Notes: a model not told the origin generated them from the letters alone. A stretch of DNA of 25,405 bases from Halobacteriales archaeon QS_9_67_15 (GCA_003023165.1 PXSD01000172.1:1-25405), one strand, 5' to 3'; counted from the stretch's first letter, positions 13,940 to 21,351 are shown. Numbers and translations are program-made.

Positions 13940-14467
13940 TCAGCCGAGTCGGATCGACATCTCGAGCTCGAAGCTCTCGGCGTTGCTCGTCTCGAACCCG
14001 AGCTTCTCGTAGAGCGCGATCGCCGGTTCGTTCCAGCGCTCGACGGTGAGCCAGACGCGCTGGACGCCTTTCGAGACGCCGTGTCCCAGCAGCCCCTCGA
14101 GGAGTTTCGTGCCGATACCCGCGCCCTGGTAGTCGTTGAGGACGAACACGGCGAGTTCGTACGCGTCCTCGTGGCCCGGCACGAGGATGGCGTGGCCGAC
14201 CACGCGGTCGTCGTGCCGAGCGACCACGTTCAGCGACCCCTCGGCCAGCAGTGTGTCCAGCCACTCCCGGATGGCGCCCTCCTTGATCGGCGGGATCCCC
14301 TGGGCGCGGTCCGCGGGGTCGAAGTCGTCGTACATCGCGACGAGCGCGTCGAAGTCGTCCATCCCGCCGGACTCGATCCGGATGTCGCGCCCCTCCTCGT
14401 CGGTGAGCGACAGCGGTGGCTGCGGGAAGGAGTCGACGATGTCGTCGGGGTAGGTGCGCCCCGTCAT
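13940..14467 (-). CDS. GNAT-family N-acetyltransferase
   Basis: The 175-aa protein shows a full GNAT domain at about residues 27-170. The acetyl-CoA motif A is YELAVFVLNDYQGAGIGTKLLEGLL (QGAGIG as the R/Q-x-x-G-x-G/A loop), followed by VWLTVERWNEPAIALYEKLGFE, typical of protein or small-molecule acetyltransferases. An N-terminal PQPPLSLTDEEGRDIRIESGG precedes the domain. Its ATG overlaps the TGA of the upstream Usp-like gene (ATGA), so they are co-transcribed. GNAT plus Usp pairing is reminiscent of acetyl-CoA synthetase regulators in haloarchaea, but no target is visible here. Confidence 0.88.
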   Translation of the reverse strand: MTGRTYPDDIVDSFPQPPLSLTDEEGRDIRIESGGMDDFDALVAMYDDFDPADRAQGIPPIKEGAIREWLDTLLAEGSLNVVARHDDRVVGHAILVPGHEDAYELAVFVLNDYQGAGIGTKLLEGLLGHGVSKGVQRVWLTVERWNEPAIALYEKLGFETSNAESFELEMSIRLG

Positions 14468-14829
14468 CTGACGAGAGTCACCGTCGTATCGGCGTTCAGC
14501 AACACGAACTCGGCGACCTCGCCAAGTTCGATCTTCCCCATCGGACTGCGCTGGCCGCCGCCGATGACGATCCGGTCGAACCCCTCGCGCTCGGCCAGTT
14601 GTGTCAGCTGGCTCCCGGGGTGGCCCGAGAACTCATGGACGTCTGCCTCGACGCCAGCCTCGTCGAGTCGGTCGCGTATCTTCGCCGCTACGTCGTCGAC
14701 GTCGTAGTCATCGGACGTGTCGAGGACTGCGACCGTGAGGTCGTCACCGGCCTGGCGGGCGCGAGCCAGCGTCTCCTCCAGCGCGTCGAACCCGTCGGGA
14801 CTCCCGCCCATGCCCAGGAGGACGTTCAT
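14464..14829 (-). CDS. UspA-like nucleotide-binding protein
   Basis: The 121-aa protein starts at ATG 14829 (MNVLLGMGGSPDGFDALEE). An upstream in-frame extension to 14877 runs through the TATA region and is unlikely. The Usp-type C-terminal motif is IVIGGGQRSPMGKIELGEVAEFVLLN, with TTVTLVR at the end. It is shorter than classic Usp (about 140-150 aa). It is the first gene of a two-gene operon with the GNAT (ATGA overlap). Confidence 0.8.
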   Translation of the reverse strand: MNVLLGMGGSPDGFDALEETLARARQAGDDLTVAVLDTSDDYDVDDVAAKIRDRLDEAGVEADVHEFSGHPGSQLTQLAEREGFDRIVIGGGQRSPMGKIELGEVAEFVLLNADTTVTLVR

Positions 14830-14851
14830 GCTCGTGCCTTCAGTTCTGGAC

Positions 14852-14859
14852 GCAAAAAG
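14852..14859 (-). promoter_or_regulatory. TATA-like box of Usp-GNAT operon
   Basis: CTTTTTGC on the minus strand is 23-30 nt upstream of ATG 14829. It is the same octamer as at the second Usp gene (13451). Confidence 0.45.
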
Positions 14860-14930
14860 CTTCCCGGATGAGTCCATGTGGTGACGTGCTATCCGCGCAC
14901 ACGACAGGGGAGAGTCGCTTCGGTGACGGG

Positions 14931-14948
14931 TCCGTCGTCCCCGACGGA
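14931..14948. terminator. Hairpin directly after the ABC exporter stop
   Basis: TCCGTCG (14931-14937) and CGACGGA (14942-14948) form a 7-bp stem with a 4-nt loop, abutting the exporter stop codon at 14949. No T-run follows, so a termination role is only suggested. Confidence 0.3.
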
Positions 14949-16919
14949 TCAGTCGTCGTCGGTCGCCTCGGTCTGCGCCCGACGACGGGCCGCCCGCTCG
15001 ACGAACTCTTCCGGGAGTTCGTCGACCTCGCCCGCCTGCACCGCCCAGAGCTTCGCGTACAGGCCGTCCTCCGCCAGCAGGTCGTCGTGGCTCCCCCGTT
15101 CGACGATCTGTCCGTCTTCGAGGACGACGATCTTGTCCGCGTCCTTGATCGTCGAGAGTCGGTGTGCGATCGCGAAGGTCGTCCGGTCGGCGGTCAGTTT
15201 GTCCAGCGACCGCTGGATCAGCATCTCCGTCTCCGTGTCGACGTCCGAGGTCGCCTCGTCGAGGACGAGGATGTCCGGGTCCTTGAGGATCGCCCGCGCG
15301 AGTGCGATGCGCTGGCGCTGCCCACCGGAGAGCTTCACGCCGCGCTCGCCGACCTTCGTGTCGTAGCCCTCGGGGAGGTTCTGGATGAACTGGTGAGCCT
15401 CGGCCATCTTCGCCGCCTCGACGACCTCCTCGTGGTCGGCGTCGAACGTCCCGTACTCGATGTTCTCCTGGACGGTCCCGTAGAACAGGAACGTCTCCTG
15501 GCTGACGTAGCCCAGCGTCTGTCGGAGGCTCGGGATCGTCGCGTCTCGCAGGTCCGTCCCGTCGATGCGGATGGCCCCCTCGTCGACGTCGTACATCCGG
15601 AGGAGGAGCTTCATCACCGTCGACTTGCCCGCACCGGTCGGTCCGACGAGCGCTACCGTGTCACCGCCGTCCACGTCGAACGTGACGTCCTCGACGATGT
15701 AGTCTCGCGGGTCGTCGTCCCCGCTCGACGCTCCGGAGGCGCTCTGTGCCTTGCCCGCGTCGTATCCGAACGAAACGTCGTCGAATCCGACTTCGCCCTC
15801 GTCGACGACGAGCGGGTCCGCGTCCGGTTCCTCGCGGATGCGACTCGGCGTGTCCATCAGCCCGAAGATGCGCTCGCTGGACGCGTGGGCGCGCTGGTAC
15901 ATGTTGATGATCTGCCCGAACTGTGCCATGGGCCAGATGAACCGCTGGGTCAGCAGGATGAAGAGGACGAACTCACCGGCCTGCAGTTCGCCCGAGAGCG
16001 GCCCGAGCGGTTCGCCGACTACCCAGAGGCCGCCGATGACGAACGTGATAACGAAGCCGATCCCCGAGAGGAGTCGCAGGCCCGGGAAGAACTTGATCCG
16101 CGTATCGATAGCGTCCCAGTTGGCGTCGAAGTAGTCCTCGGACACGTCGTCGACGCGGTCGGACTCGAACCCCTCGGTGTTGGCCGCCTTGATCACCTGG
16201 ATACCGCCGAGGTTGTTCTCCAGTCGCGAGTTCAGCTGGCCGACCGACGAGCGCACGTCGGCGTACTTGGGCTGGATCACGTCGATGAACTTCTTCGTGA
16301 AGACGGCGATGAGCGGGACGACGCCCAGCGCCACCAGCGCCAGCTGCCAGTTGGTGTTCACCAGGATGACGGCGATGGCGACCACCATGATCGACAGCCG
16401 GAAGAAGGAGTTCATCCCGTCGTTGAGGAACCGCTCGAGGCGGTTCACGTCGTTCGAGAGGATCGACATCAGTTCGCCGGTCTGCTTGTCGGCGAAGAAC
16501 TCCATGTTCAGCCGCTGCATCTTGTCGTACGTGTCGGTCCGGACGTCGTGCTGGATAGACTGTGCGAAGGAGTTCCACCCCCAGTTTCTCGTCCAGTGGA
16601 AGGCTGCGCCGAGCAGGAACGCTCCGGCGATGATCGCGACCGTCAGCCAGAGCTGAGCGGTCGTGGAGGTGGGGAGCCACGCGTCTGGGACCAACCACAG
16701 GCTATACTCCGTGTTGTCGAGGAAGATGGCGTCCACCGCGATACTCAACAGGAGCGGTGGGATCAGGTCGAGCACCCGCGCGGCGATACTGCTGATCAGC
16801 CCGACCACGAACTCGAAGGCGTTCTCGCGGCCGTACTTGGCGAACAACCGACGCATTGGGTCGTCCACGCGATCGCGGACGTCCTCGAAGACCTCTTCCT
16901 CGTCGAGGTCGACACTCAT
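14949..16919 (-). CDS. ABC exporter, fused membrane and ATPase domains (MsbA/MDR type)
   Basis: The 656-aa half-transporter has a membrane domain at residues 35-345 (six segments) and a nucleotide-binding domain from about 378. Walker A is GPTGAGKST (426-434), the Q-loop lies around YVSQETFLF, the signature LSGGQRQRIALARA starts at 530, Walker B ILVLDEATSD is 550-559 with catalytic Glu555, and the H-loop is His586. It should work as a homodimer exporting lipid or hydrophobic compounds. A Ser/Gly/Asp-rich insertion (about 389-406) between strand and Walker A is a halophile-type linker. ATG 16919 has a TATA-like box upstream. It is monocistronic. Confidence 0.93.
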   Translation of the reverse strand: MSVDLDEEEVFEDVRDRVDDPMRRLFAKYGRENAFEFVVGLISSIAARVLDLIPPLLLSIAVDAIFLDNTEYSLWLVPDAWLPTSTTAQLWLTVAIIAGAFLLGAAFHWTRNWGWNSFAQSIQHDVRTDTYDKMQRLNMEFFADKQTGELMSILSNDVNRLERFLNDGMNSFFRLSIMVVAIAVILVNTNWQLALVALGVVPLIAVFTKKFIDVIQPKYADVRSSVGQLNSRLENNLGGIQVIKAANTEGFESDRVDDVSEDYFDANWDAIDTRIKFFPGLRLLSGIGFVITFVIGGLWVVGEPLGPLSGELQAGEFVLFILLTQRFIWPMAQFGQIINMYQRAHASSERIFGLMDTPSRIREEPDADPLVVDEGEVGFDDVSFGYDAGKAQSASGASSGDDDPRDYIVEDVTFDVDGGDTVALVGPTGAGKSTVMKLLLRMYDVDEGAIRIDGTDLRDATIPSLRQTLGYVSQETFLFYGTVQENIEYGTFDADHEEVVEAAKMAEAHQFIQNLPEGYDTKVGERGVKLSGGQRQRIALARAILKDPDILVLDEATSDVDTETEMLIQRSLDKLTADRTTFAIAHRLSTIKDADKIVVLEDGQIVERGSHDDLLAEDGLYAKLWAVQAGEVDELPEEFVERAARRRAQTEATDDD

Positions 16920-16942
16920 CGCTCTATTTCAGTGACGAGGTC

Positions 16943-16950
16943 GCAAAAGC
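16943..16950 (-). promoter_or_regulatory. TATA-like box of ABC exporter
   Basis: GCTTTTGC on the minus strand is 24-31 nt upstream of ATG 16919 and lies between the gene and repeat copy B. Confidence 0.4.
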
Positions 16951-16986
16951 CCATCGAAGCCGTGAGAGAGCTTCCCGTACCGAAGG

Positions 16987-17616
16987 TCATCCGACACCAG
17001 TGACCGGACGCTTCATACGGATTATTGTAGAGTATTTCCGGATTGCGCCGACCCCGGGGTCGACGCGTACCGGTAAATCGCTACAATAATCCGTATCAGG
17101 TCCCCCGCTGGCGTTCCGCGCCGCAGCCGGGATAGCGACCCGGTCGCCCTCGTCGACTCCAGTTCGATTCGCCCACCCCCGGGGGACCTCCAGAACCCAC
17201 TTCCCGCGGCCGCTGTAGGTCTGCTCGTAGCTCCCCTCGGGCACCCCGGCGTGGTGAATAGTCGTGACTCGCTCGTCCGCGTCGATAAAGACGATATCAA
17301 GCGGGAACGCCATGTCTCGCATGACGTACCCGTGCGTCCCGACCGACTCGTGGACGAACAGCATCCCCTCGCCCATCGCGAGCTCGGAGGTGTTGCTCAG
17401 CCCGAGGTAGCGCTTTTCCTGGGTGTCGGCGACCCGGACCCGGACCGTCGCGAGTTCGGTCCCGTTCTCGCCGTAGGCGGTGACGTCGACGCGGTCGTAC
17501 CCGTCGGGGTTCGCGCCCGTCACCTGATAGAGCAACGGCGACTGGACGACGTAGACGCCGCCCACTAACAGGACGAGGAAGAAGACCATCCCCCAGACGA
17601 TCCGCCTGTCGACCAT
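16987..17616 (-). CDS. DUF192-family secreted/membrane-anchored protein with repeat-encoded C-terminal extension
   Basis: The 209-aa frame starts at ATG 17616 with an N-terminal hydrophobic anchor (residues 8-25). The DUF192 domain spans about 45-163 (TQEKRYLGLSNTSELAMGEGMLFV, DMAFPLDIVFID, GKWVLEVPRGWANRTGVDEGD). The family's function is unknown; it is exported and faces the exterior. The domain normally ends near GDRVAIP. Here the frame continues: residues 174-201 are encoded by repeat copy B (17096-17015), followed by eight more residues to a stop at 16987. The tail therefore looks acquired by repeat insertion at the 3' end of the gene. Confidence 0.82.
   Translation of the reverse strand: MVDRRIVWGMVFFLVLLVGGVYVVQSPLLYQVTGANPDGYDRVDVTAYGENGTELATVRVRVADTQEKRYLGLSNTSELAMGEGMLFVHESVGTHGYVMRDMAFPLDIVFIDADERVTTIHHAGVPEGSYEQTYSGRGKWVLEVPRGWANRTGVDEGDRVAIPAAARNASGGPDTDYCSDLPVRVDPGVGAIRKYSTIIRMKRPVTGVG
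17015..17096. repeat. 82-bp repeat with perfect 16-bp inverted ends (copy B)
   Basis: ATACGGATTATTGTAG (17015-17030) is exactly complementary to 17081-17096. It differs from copy A (5388-5497) by C to T in one arm and the matching G to A in the other, so pairing is preserved. ATTTACCGG-like motifs follow both ends. The interior differs from copy A and is shorter. It forms the 3' end of the DUF192 reading frame. Confidence 0.75.
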
Positions 17617-17705
17617 GTGGTCCGGTTCGGACGGACCCGGGGTAAGCCTGCGGGTTCGACCGAGAGAGAAAGCGTTATTCCGGGCCGGCGGGAATCCACG
17701 TCAGA

Positions 17706-17779
17706 GGGTTCGTGGTCTAGTTGGTTATGACGCGGCCTTTACAAGGCCGAGACCGGTGGTTCAACTCCGCCCGAACCCA
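17706..17779 (+). tRNA. tRNA-Val (TAC)
   Basis: This 74-nt cloverleaf has acceptor GGGTTCG/CGAACCC with A73 and no encoded CCA. The anticodon stem CGGCC/GGCCG encloses loop TTTACAA with anticodon TAC, and the T arm GGTGG-TTCAACT-CCGCC is perfect. It has no intron. A TATA-like AGCGTTATT lies about 30 nt upstream. A T-run (about 17808-17813) downstream may end transcription. Confidence 0.95.
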
Positions 17780-18265
17780 TCCGATATACAAAAGCCGTCT
17801 CTGCCGCTTTTTCACCCATCTCAGAGATAGCAGTTTCACCGCGGTTCGGCTCTGATGTTTTTAAACTCACCACTCCGAGAGACAGCGACCCGTCGGTACT
17901 GCGGTACGCCGATTGCTGACGAGGGGAGACCCTGTCCGGTCCGCGACGTGGAGGTGTGTCACCCGTGAGCCTCGGAGGTGTCGAGCGCTCGTGCGCGCAG
18001 GCCCGCCCCCCGCGCGCGTCTGGCAGTCGCCATAGAGGGCTGTCCTACATGTACCAACATCGGTGCCGATCCGCTCCACGTGTGTGTCACCGCTACCCCA
18101 TCGCGCACGTCGTCTCGAACGGGAACCAGTGGCGCTCGTGAGTATTTCCGCGAAGTGGCGAAGTTCGTCGCCGTCCACAGGCGATAGACCTACATTTGTG
18201 ACGCTTTTTTAACCAAAAAGCGCTTCAGCGAATTCATTTCTGTGGTCCCGCCATCTCTCGACTCG
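17780..18265. other. 486-bp gap without convincing gene; promoter-like site inside
   Basis: A strong TATA-like TTTTTAAA at 17857-17864 would start a plus-strand RNA near 17885. Reading frames of 58-100 codons exist on both strands, two with GGAGGTG before a GTG (around 17950-17975). However, their composition (many Arg/Ser/His, weak GC at third positions) is unlike the genes nearby. I found no SRP RNA or RNase P signature motifs. Possible contents are a non-coding RNA of about 300 nt, a foreign small gene, or decayed sequence next to tRNA-Val. Confidence 0.35.
18202..18222. promoter_or_regulatory. Perfect AT-rich inverted repeat upstream of MFS gene
   Basis: CGCTTTTT (18202-18209) and AAAAAGCG (18215-18222) form an 8-bp dyad with a 5-nt centre. 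It lies 44-64 nt upstream of ATG 18266, just before a TATA-like AATTCATTT (18231-18239). It could be an operator for the transporter or, on either strand, a terminator ending in Ts. Confidence 0.45.
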
Positions 18266-19504
18266 ATGAGGGACCGGACCGTCCTGAAGTACTACGTGTT
18301 CGAGGCGACGCGCAACGCGCACCTCTCGGGGCCGATATGGGTACTGTTTCTACTCTCGCGTGACATCTCCTATTCCGGCATCGGACTGTTAGACGCCGTG
18401 TTTTCGCTAACTGTGTTGGTGGCAGAGACGCCGACGGGGTACGTTGGCGACAGAATCGGGCGACGACGCGCACTCCTAATCGGCACACTCGGGAGCAGCC
18501 TCGGGAGTCTCGCGTTCGCCTTCGCGGGATCGCTGTCAGGATTTCTGTTTGCCTACGTCACGCTCGCGATCGCTCGGACATTCACATCAGGGAGCGACAG
18601 CGCGTGGCTCTACGACACTCTTCGAGCCCGGACGGACGGGTCACGATTCGCCGATATCAGGGGTCGCGGGAAGTCGCTCGGACTCGTCGTTTCGGCTGTC
18701 GCGGCGGTCGCGGGTGGACTCCTCGGGAGCGTGAATCTCGCGTGGCCGTGGATTGTCAGTGGCGTGTTGACCGCCGCTGGCGTGCCAGTCGTGCTGTCCT
18801 TCCCGACACCCGACGAGGTAGCGGACGGAGCAGAGGTCGAAGAGGCACACCCCGATCCGGGGCCACTCGACGCATTGCGGGCGGTCCGAGACCGCCTTCT
18901 CGGGCCCCACCTCCGGTGGTTCGTCGTCTACACGGGTGTCTTCGCGGCAGTGATGGGCGTCGTGAACTTCTTTATTCAACCAGTGACGGTCGACGCCGTG
19001 CCCGAGTTGCCACCGGTATTTGATGTCCAGCTCGATGGAGTGGTCGTCGTCGGACTCGTGTTCGCAGCGTTTCGACTCGTCGCGGCGGTCGTCACTGCGC
19101 GTGCCGGGTGGATTCGGGACCGTATCGGTATCGAGAGCTGGTTTCGAGGGGTACCGGTCGCCCTCGGTGGGTTGTTCGCGGGTGTCGCGTTGCTTCCGGT
19201 CGCCGCGATTCCAATGTTCTTCGTCCTCAGAGCCGTTCGAAGCGTGACCGAACCGTTGCAGGGGCAGTATCTCAACGACCACATCAACTCGGTCGGGCGT
19301 GCGACGACGCTCTCAGCCGTGGCGATGCTTCACAGCCTCCTCGTCGCACCGTTCGAACTCGCTGGCGGCGCGCTGGCGGATGCCGTCGGCGAGATCCCCG
19401 CAATATCTCTACTCGGTGGCTTCCTCGTCGTCGCCGCGGTCGGTATCCAACTCATGGGTGTGTTTGAGCGTCGGGAAAGCGAGCGGCCAACCGCGACAGA
19501 GTAG
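18266..19504 (+). CDS. MFS transporter
   Basis: The 412-aa protein has about 12 hydrophobic segments in two halves joined by an acidic loop (ADGAEVEEAHPDPG). The MFS signature between segments 2 and 3 is GYVGDRIGRRRALLIG (about residues 61-76), with a related repeat in the second half (GWIRDRIGIESWFRG). The substrate is unknown; drug or metabolite efflux is the usual role. ATG 18266 is chosen over GTG 18242, which would put the TATA-like site too close. It is monocistronic and slightly less GC-rich than most neighbours. The neighbouring untranslated region and tRNA-Val are consistent with an inserted gene, but no boundaries are seen. Confidence 0.87.
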   Translation: MRDRTVLKYYVFEATRNAHLSGPIWVLFLLSRDISYSGIGLLDAVFSLTVLVAETPTGYVGDRIGRRRALLIGTLGSSLGSLAFAFAGSLSGFLFAYVTLAIARTFTSGSDSAWLYDTLRARTDGSRFADIRGRGKSLGLVVSAVAAVAGGLLGSVNLAWPWIVSGVLTAAGVPVVLSFPTPDEVADGAEVEEAHPDPGPLDALRAVRDRLLGPHLRWFVVYTGVFAAVMGVVNFFIQPVTVDAVPELPPVFDVQLDGVVVVGLVFAAFRLVAAVVTARAGWIRDRIGIESWFRGVPVALGGLFAGVALLPVAAIPMFFVLRAVRSVTEPLQGQYLNDHINSVGRATTLSAVAMLHSLLVAPFELAGGALADAVGEIPAISLLGGFLVVAAVGIQLMGVFERRESERPTATE

Positions 19505-19727
19505 ATTGATTGTCAGGTGAGCGACCGGAGACGATTCAGCACACAGAGGTCGCTGGCGACAGCGGATCGAGCAAGAACTACTATTGATGGGGACTGAGCG
19601 ATGACCGTCCACCCGTTTACGTTCTCGATTTCTCTCGAACGTCGCTACCGAGTGGGAAACGGAGAGACCAGCGGTGACCAGTAATTTGAACCGGGCACCG
19701 ACCTAACTCCGACCCGGTGACACTTCT

Positions 19728-20570
19728 ATGACCGACGTTCCGACGCTGACACTGCCGAGCGGCGACGAACTCCCGCAGATCGGGCTCGGGACCTGGAACA
19801 TCGAGGGCGAGACGCTCGAGTCGGGTCTTCGAGCTGCGCTCGATACGGGGTACGCGCACGTCGACACAGCTGAGGGGTACAAGAACGAGGCCGAGATCGG
19901 CGAAGTGCTCGCCGAATACGACCGCGACGACGTCTTCCTCACCTCGAAGGTCCTCGCCAAGAACCTCAACTACGACTCGCTCCTCGGGTCCTGTCGAGAC
20001 TCGCTGGACCGGCTCGGCACTGACTATCTCGACCTGTATCTGATCCACTGGCCGAACCCGGCGATCTCGCTCCGGGAATCGCTCGACGCGATGGCGACGC
20101 TCCGCGACGAGGGGCTGGTCCGGAACGTCGGCGTCTCGAACTTCAGCGCGTACCAGCTCAGTTGCGCACACCACGTCTCGGACGTGCCCATCGCCGTCAA
20201 CCAGATCGAGTTCCACCCGTGGTTCCAGCGGCCGGACCTCGTCGAGTACTGTCGCGAGACGGACACCGTGGTCGAGGCGGCGGCACCGCTCGCTCGCACC
20301 GAGGTCTTCGAGGACGACATCGTCCGGGAGCTCGCAGACCGCCACGACAAACACCCCGCGCAGATAGTTCTCAAGTGGGCCATCGAGCGTGACATCGTCG
20401 TACTCCCGAAATCCTCGTCGCCCGAACACGTACGAGCCAACTTCGACCTGTTCGACTGGTCGCTGACCGACGACGACCTCGCAGCACTGGACGACCGCGA
20501 CCGCGACCACCCCGTCTACGACCACCCCGCACGCGACTGGTCCGACGACGTATACGGTATCAACCAATAA
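19728..20570 (+). CDS. Aldo/keto reductase
   Basis: The 280-aa NADPH-type oxidoreductase has the AKR barrel. The catalytic tetrad is complete: Asp46 and Tyr51 (HVDTAEGYKNE), Lys74 (FLTSKV) and His107 (YLIHWPN). GVSNFSAYQL and the cofactor-phosphate motif VLPKSSSPEHVRANFDLFDW (about residues 225-244) are also present. It reduces aldehydes or ketones such as 2,5-diketogluconate-like or methylglyoxal-type compounds; the physiological substrate is not evident. ATG 19728 is the natural start (MTDVPTLTLPSGDELPQIGLGTWN). It is monocistronic, with 223 bp upstream holding a TATA-like TAATTTGAA at 19682. Confidence 0.93.
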   Translation: MTDVPTLTLPSGDELPQIGLGTWNIEGETLESGLRAALDTGYAHVDTAEGYKNEAEIGEVLAEYDRDDVFLTSKVLAKNLNYDSLLGSCRDSLDRLGTDYLDLYLIHWPNPAISLRESLDAMATLRDEGLVRNVGVSNFSAYQLSCAHHVSDVPIAVNQIEFHPWFQRPDLVEYCRETDTVVEAAAPLARTEVFEDDIVRELADRHDKHPAQIVLKWAIERDIVVLPKSSSPEHVRANFDLFDWSLTDDDLAALDDRDRDHPVYDHPARDWSDDVYGINQ

Positions 20571-20740
20571 TTATCACGCCCATCCGTTCGGTCACTCCGA
20601 GCGCTTCTACCGGGCTCTGAACCTGTCTCCGTGATTTCCGCCCGGTCGGAGGTGTTCTTTTATTATAGACCTAGATCGTACAGTTCTGTTCGACTTTTTC
20701 GTTCATCGATCCAGTTACGAGAATTAGTTGCCAACTTCTG

Positions 20741-20754
20741 TCCCGATATCGGGA
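20741..20754. promoter_or_regulatory. 14-bp perfect palindrome upstream of the 57-aa gene
   Basis: TCCCGATATCGGGA is a perfect palindrome 43-57 nt upstream of ATG 20798. It lies directly before the AT-rich GAATTCAAAACATTC where the core promoter should be, a position suited to a dimeric regulator. Confidence 0.45.
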
Positions 20755-20797
20755 CGAATTCAAAACATTCAAGCTACTATCCAGAAAGGATCGACGT

Positions 20798-20971
20798 ATG
20801 AGCGTCGATGCGCGGTCGGTCGACGAGCAAGCGACTGAGGAGTGCGAGGTCGTCGCGACGGTCGACGACACCGACGGTGCGGCGCAGTTCGTCGTCGCCG
20901 ACATTGCCCGTGACGAGGCGTGGCTCTCGGTGCCGGCGGTAGCGGCCTGTTCACTCGACGAGTGGCGGTAA
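20798..20971 (+). CDS. 57-aa conserved haloarchaeal protein (DUF7556-like)
   Basis: A 57-residue frame runs from ATG 20798 (MSVDARSVDEQATEECEVVA) to TAA 20971, with AAAGGAT before the start. It continues TVDDTDGAAQFVVADIARDEAWLSVP and ends SLDEWR. This acidic small protein matches, from memory, a widely conserved haloarchaeal family of unknown function (DUF7556-like). Codon use is strongly haloarchaeal. It is too short for many ORF finders. It is monocistronic, flanked by a palindrome upstream and a GC-rich hairpin downstream. Confidence 0.75.
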   Translation: MSVDARSVDEQATEECEVVATVDDTDGAAQFVVADIARDEAWLSVPAVAACSLDEWR

Positions 20972-21028
20972 GCAGCCGAATCGATGCGTTCCGGTCTGTT
21001 CTGCTCCGACGCGTCGACGGCACGGAGA

Positions 21029-21049
21029 ACCGCCTCCGGCGGTCTTTGT
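21029..21049 (+). terminator. Hairpin plus T-rich tail after the 57-aa gene
   Basis: ACCGCC (21029-21034), a 3-nt loop and GGCGGT (21038-21043) are followed by CTTTGT. This could terminate plus-strand transcription about 60 nt after the stop. Confidence 0.35.
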
Positions 21050-21070
21050 CGGGTCGGGAGCTACACGGCG

Positions 21071-21093
21071 GGCGCTCGTGGGTTACGAGCGCC
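21071..21093. repeat. Perfect 9-bp stem-loop beside tRNA-Lys remnant
   Basis: GGCGCTCGT (21071-21079) and ACGAGCGCC (21085-21093) pair around a 5-nt loop. It lies 8 nt before the duplicated tRNA-Lys 3' end. It may be a terminator for tRNA-Lys transcription on the minus strand or part of an attachment-site scar. Confidence 0.4.
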
Positions 21094-21100
21094 AGAGTGA

Positions 21101-21162
21101 ACGGGCCGGAAGGGATTTGAACCACGGTCGGAGCGACCTCCTCCTTGCTTCAAATCCCTTCC
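21101..21162. repeat. Duplicated tRNA-Lys 3' end, direct and inverted copies (att-like scar)
   Basis: 21101-21123 is identical over 23 bp to 21206-21228, the T-arm and acceptor 3' end of tRNA-Lys plus one flanking base, 105 bp away in direct orientation. Within it GGAAGGGATTTGAA (21108-21121) is repeated as an exact inverted copy at 21149-21162. Duplications of a tRNA 3' end are what site-specific integration leaves, so this is a candidate attachment-site remnant. No integrase is nearby. Confidence 0.65.
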
Positions 21163-21206
21163 GTGACGCACAGCAGGGGCTCACGAATTGTGAACGTCAG
21201 AAAGGA

Positions 21207-21280
21207 CGGGCCGGAAGGGATTTGAACCCTCGACCGTCTGATTAAGAGTCAGACGCTCTGCCGGACTGAGCTACCGGCCC
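21207..21280 (-). tRNA. tRNA-Lys (CTT)
   Basis: The 74-nt cloverleaf is on the minus strand: acceptor GGGCCGG/CCGGCCC with G73, D arm GCTCAGTCCGGCAGAGC, anticodon stem TCTGA/TCAGA with loop CTCTTAA (anticodon CTT), and T loop TTCAAAT. There is no encoded CCA and no intron. TATA-like GTTATGAATC lies about 30-38 nt upstream. Its 3' end is duplicated downstream (21101-21123). Confidence 0.95.
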
Positions 21281-21351
21281 TCGAATTCGACTTACGGAGG
21301 TTGATTCATAACGGTTACTGTTCGGGTCCGTCGACGCGCGGAAAACTGGGG

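Noticed and set aside
14868..17003. 711-codon plus-strand frame opposite the ABC exporter
   Set aside because: It is antisense to an exporter with all ATPase motifs intact, and its composition is shadow-like.
17885..18205. SRP RNA or RNase P RNA in the gap after tRNA-Val
   Set aside because: The size would fit, but I could not find the conserved SRP helix 8 or RNase P core motifs.
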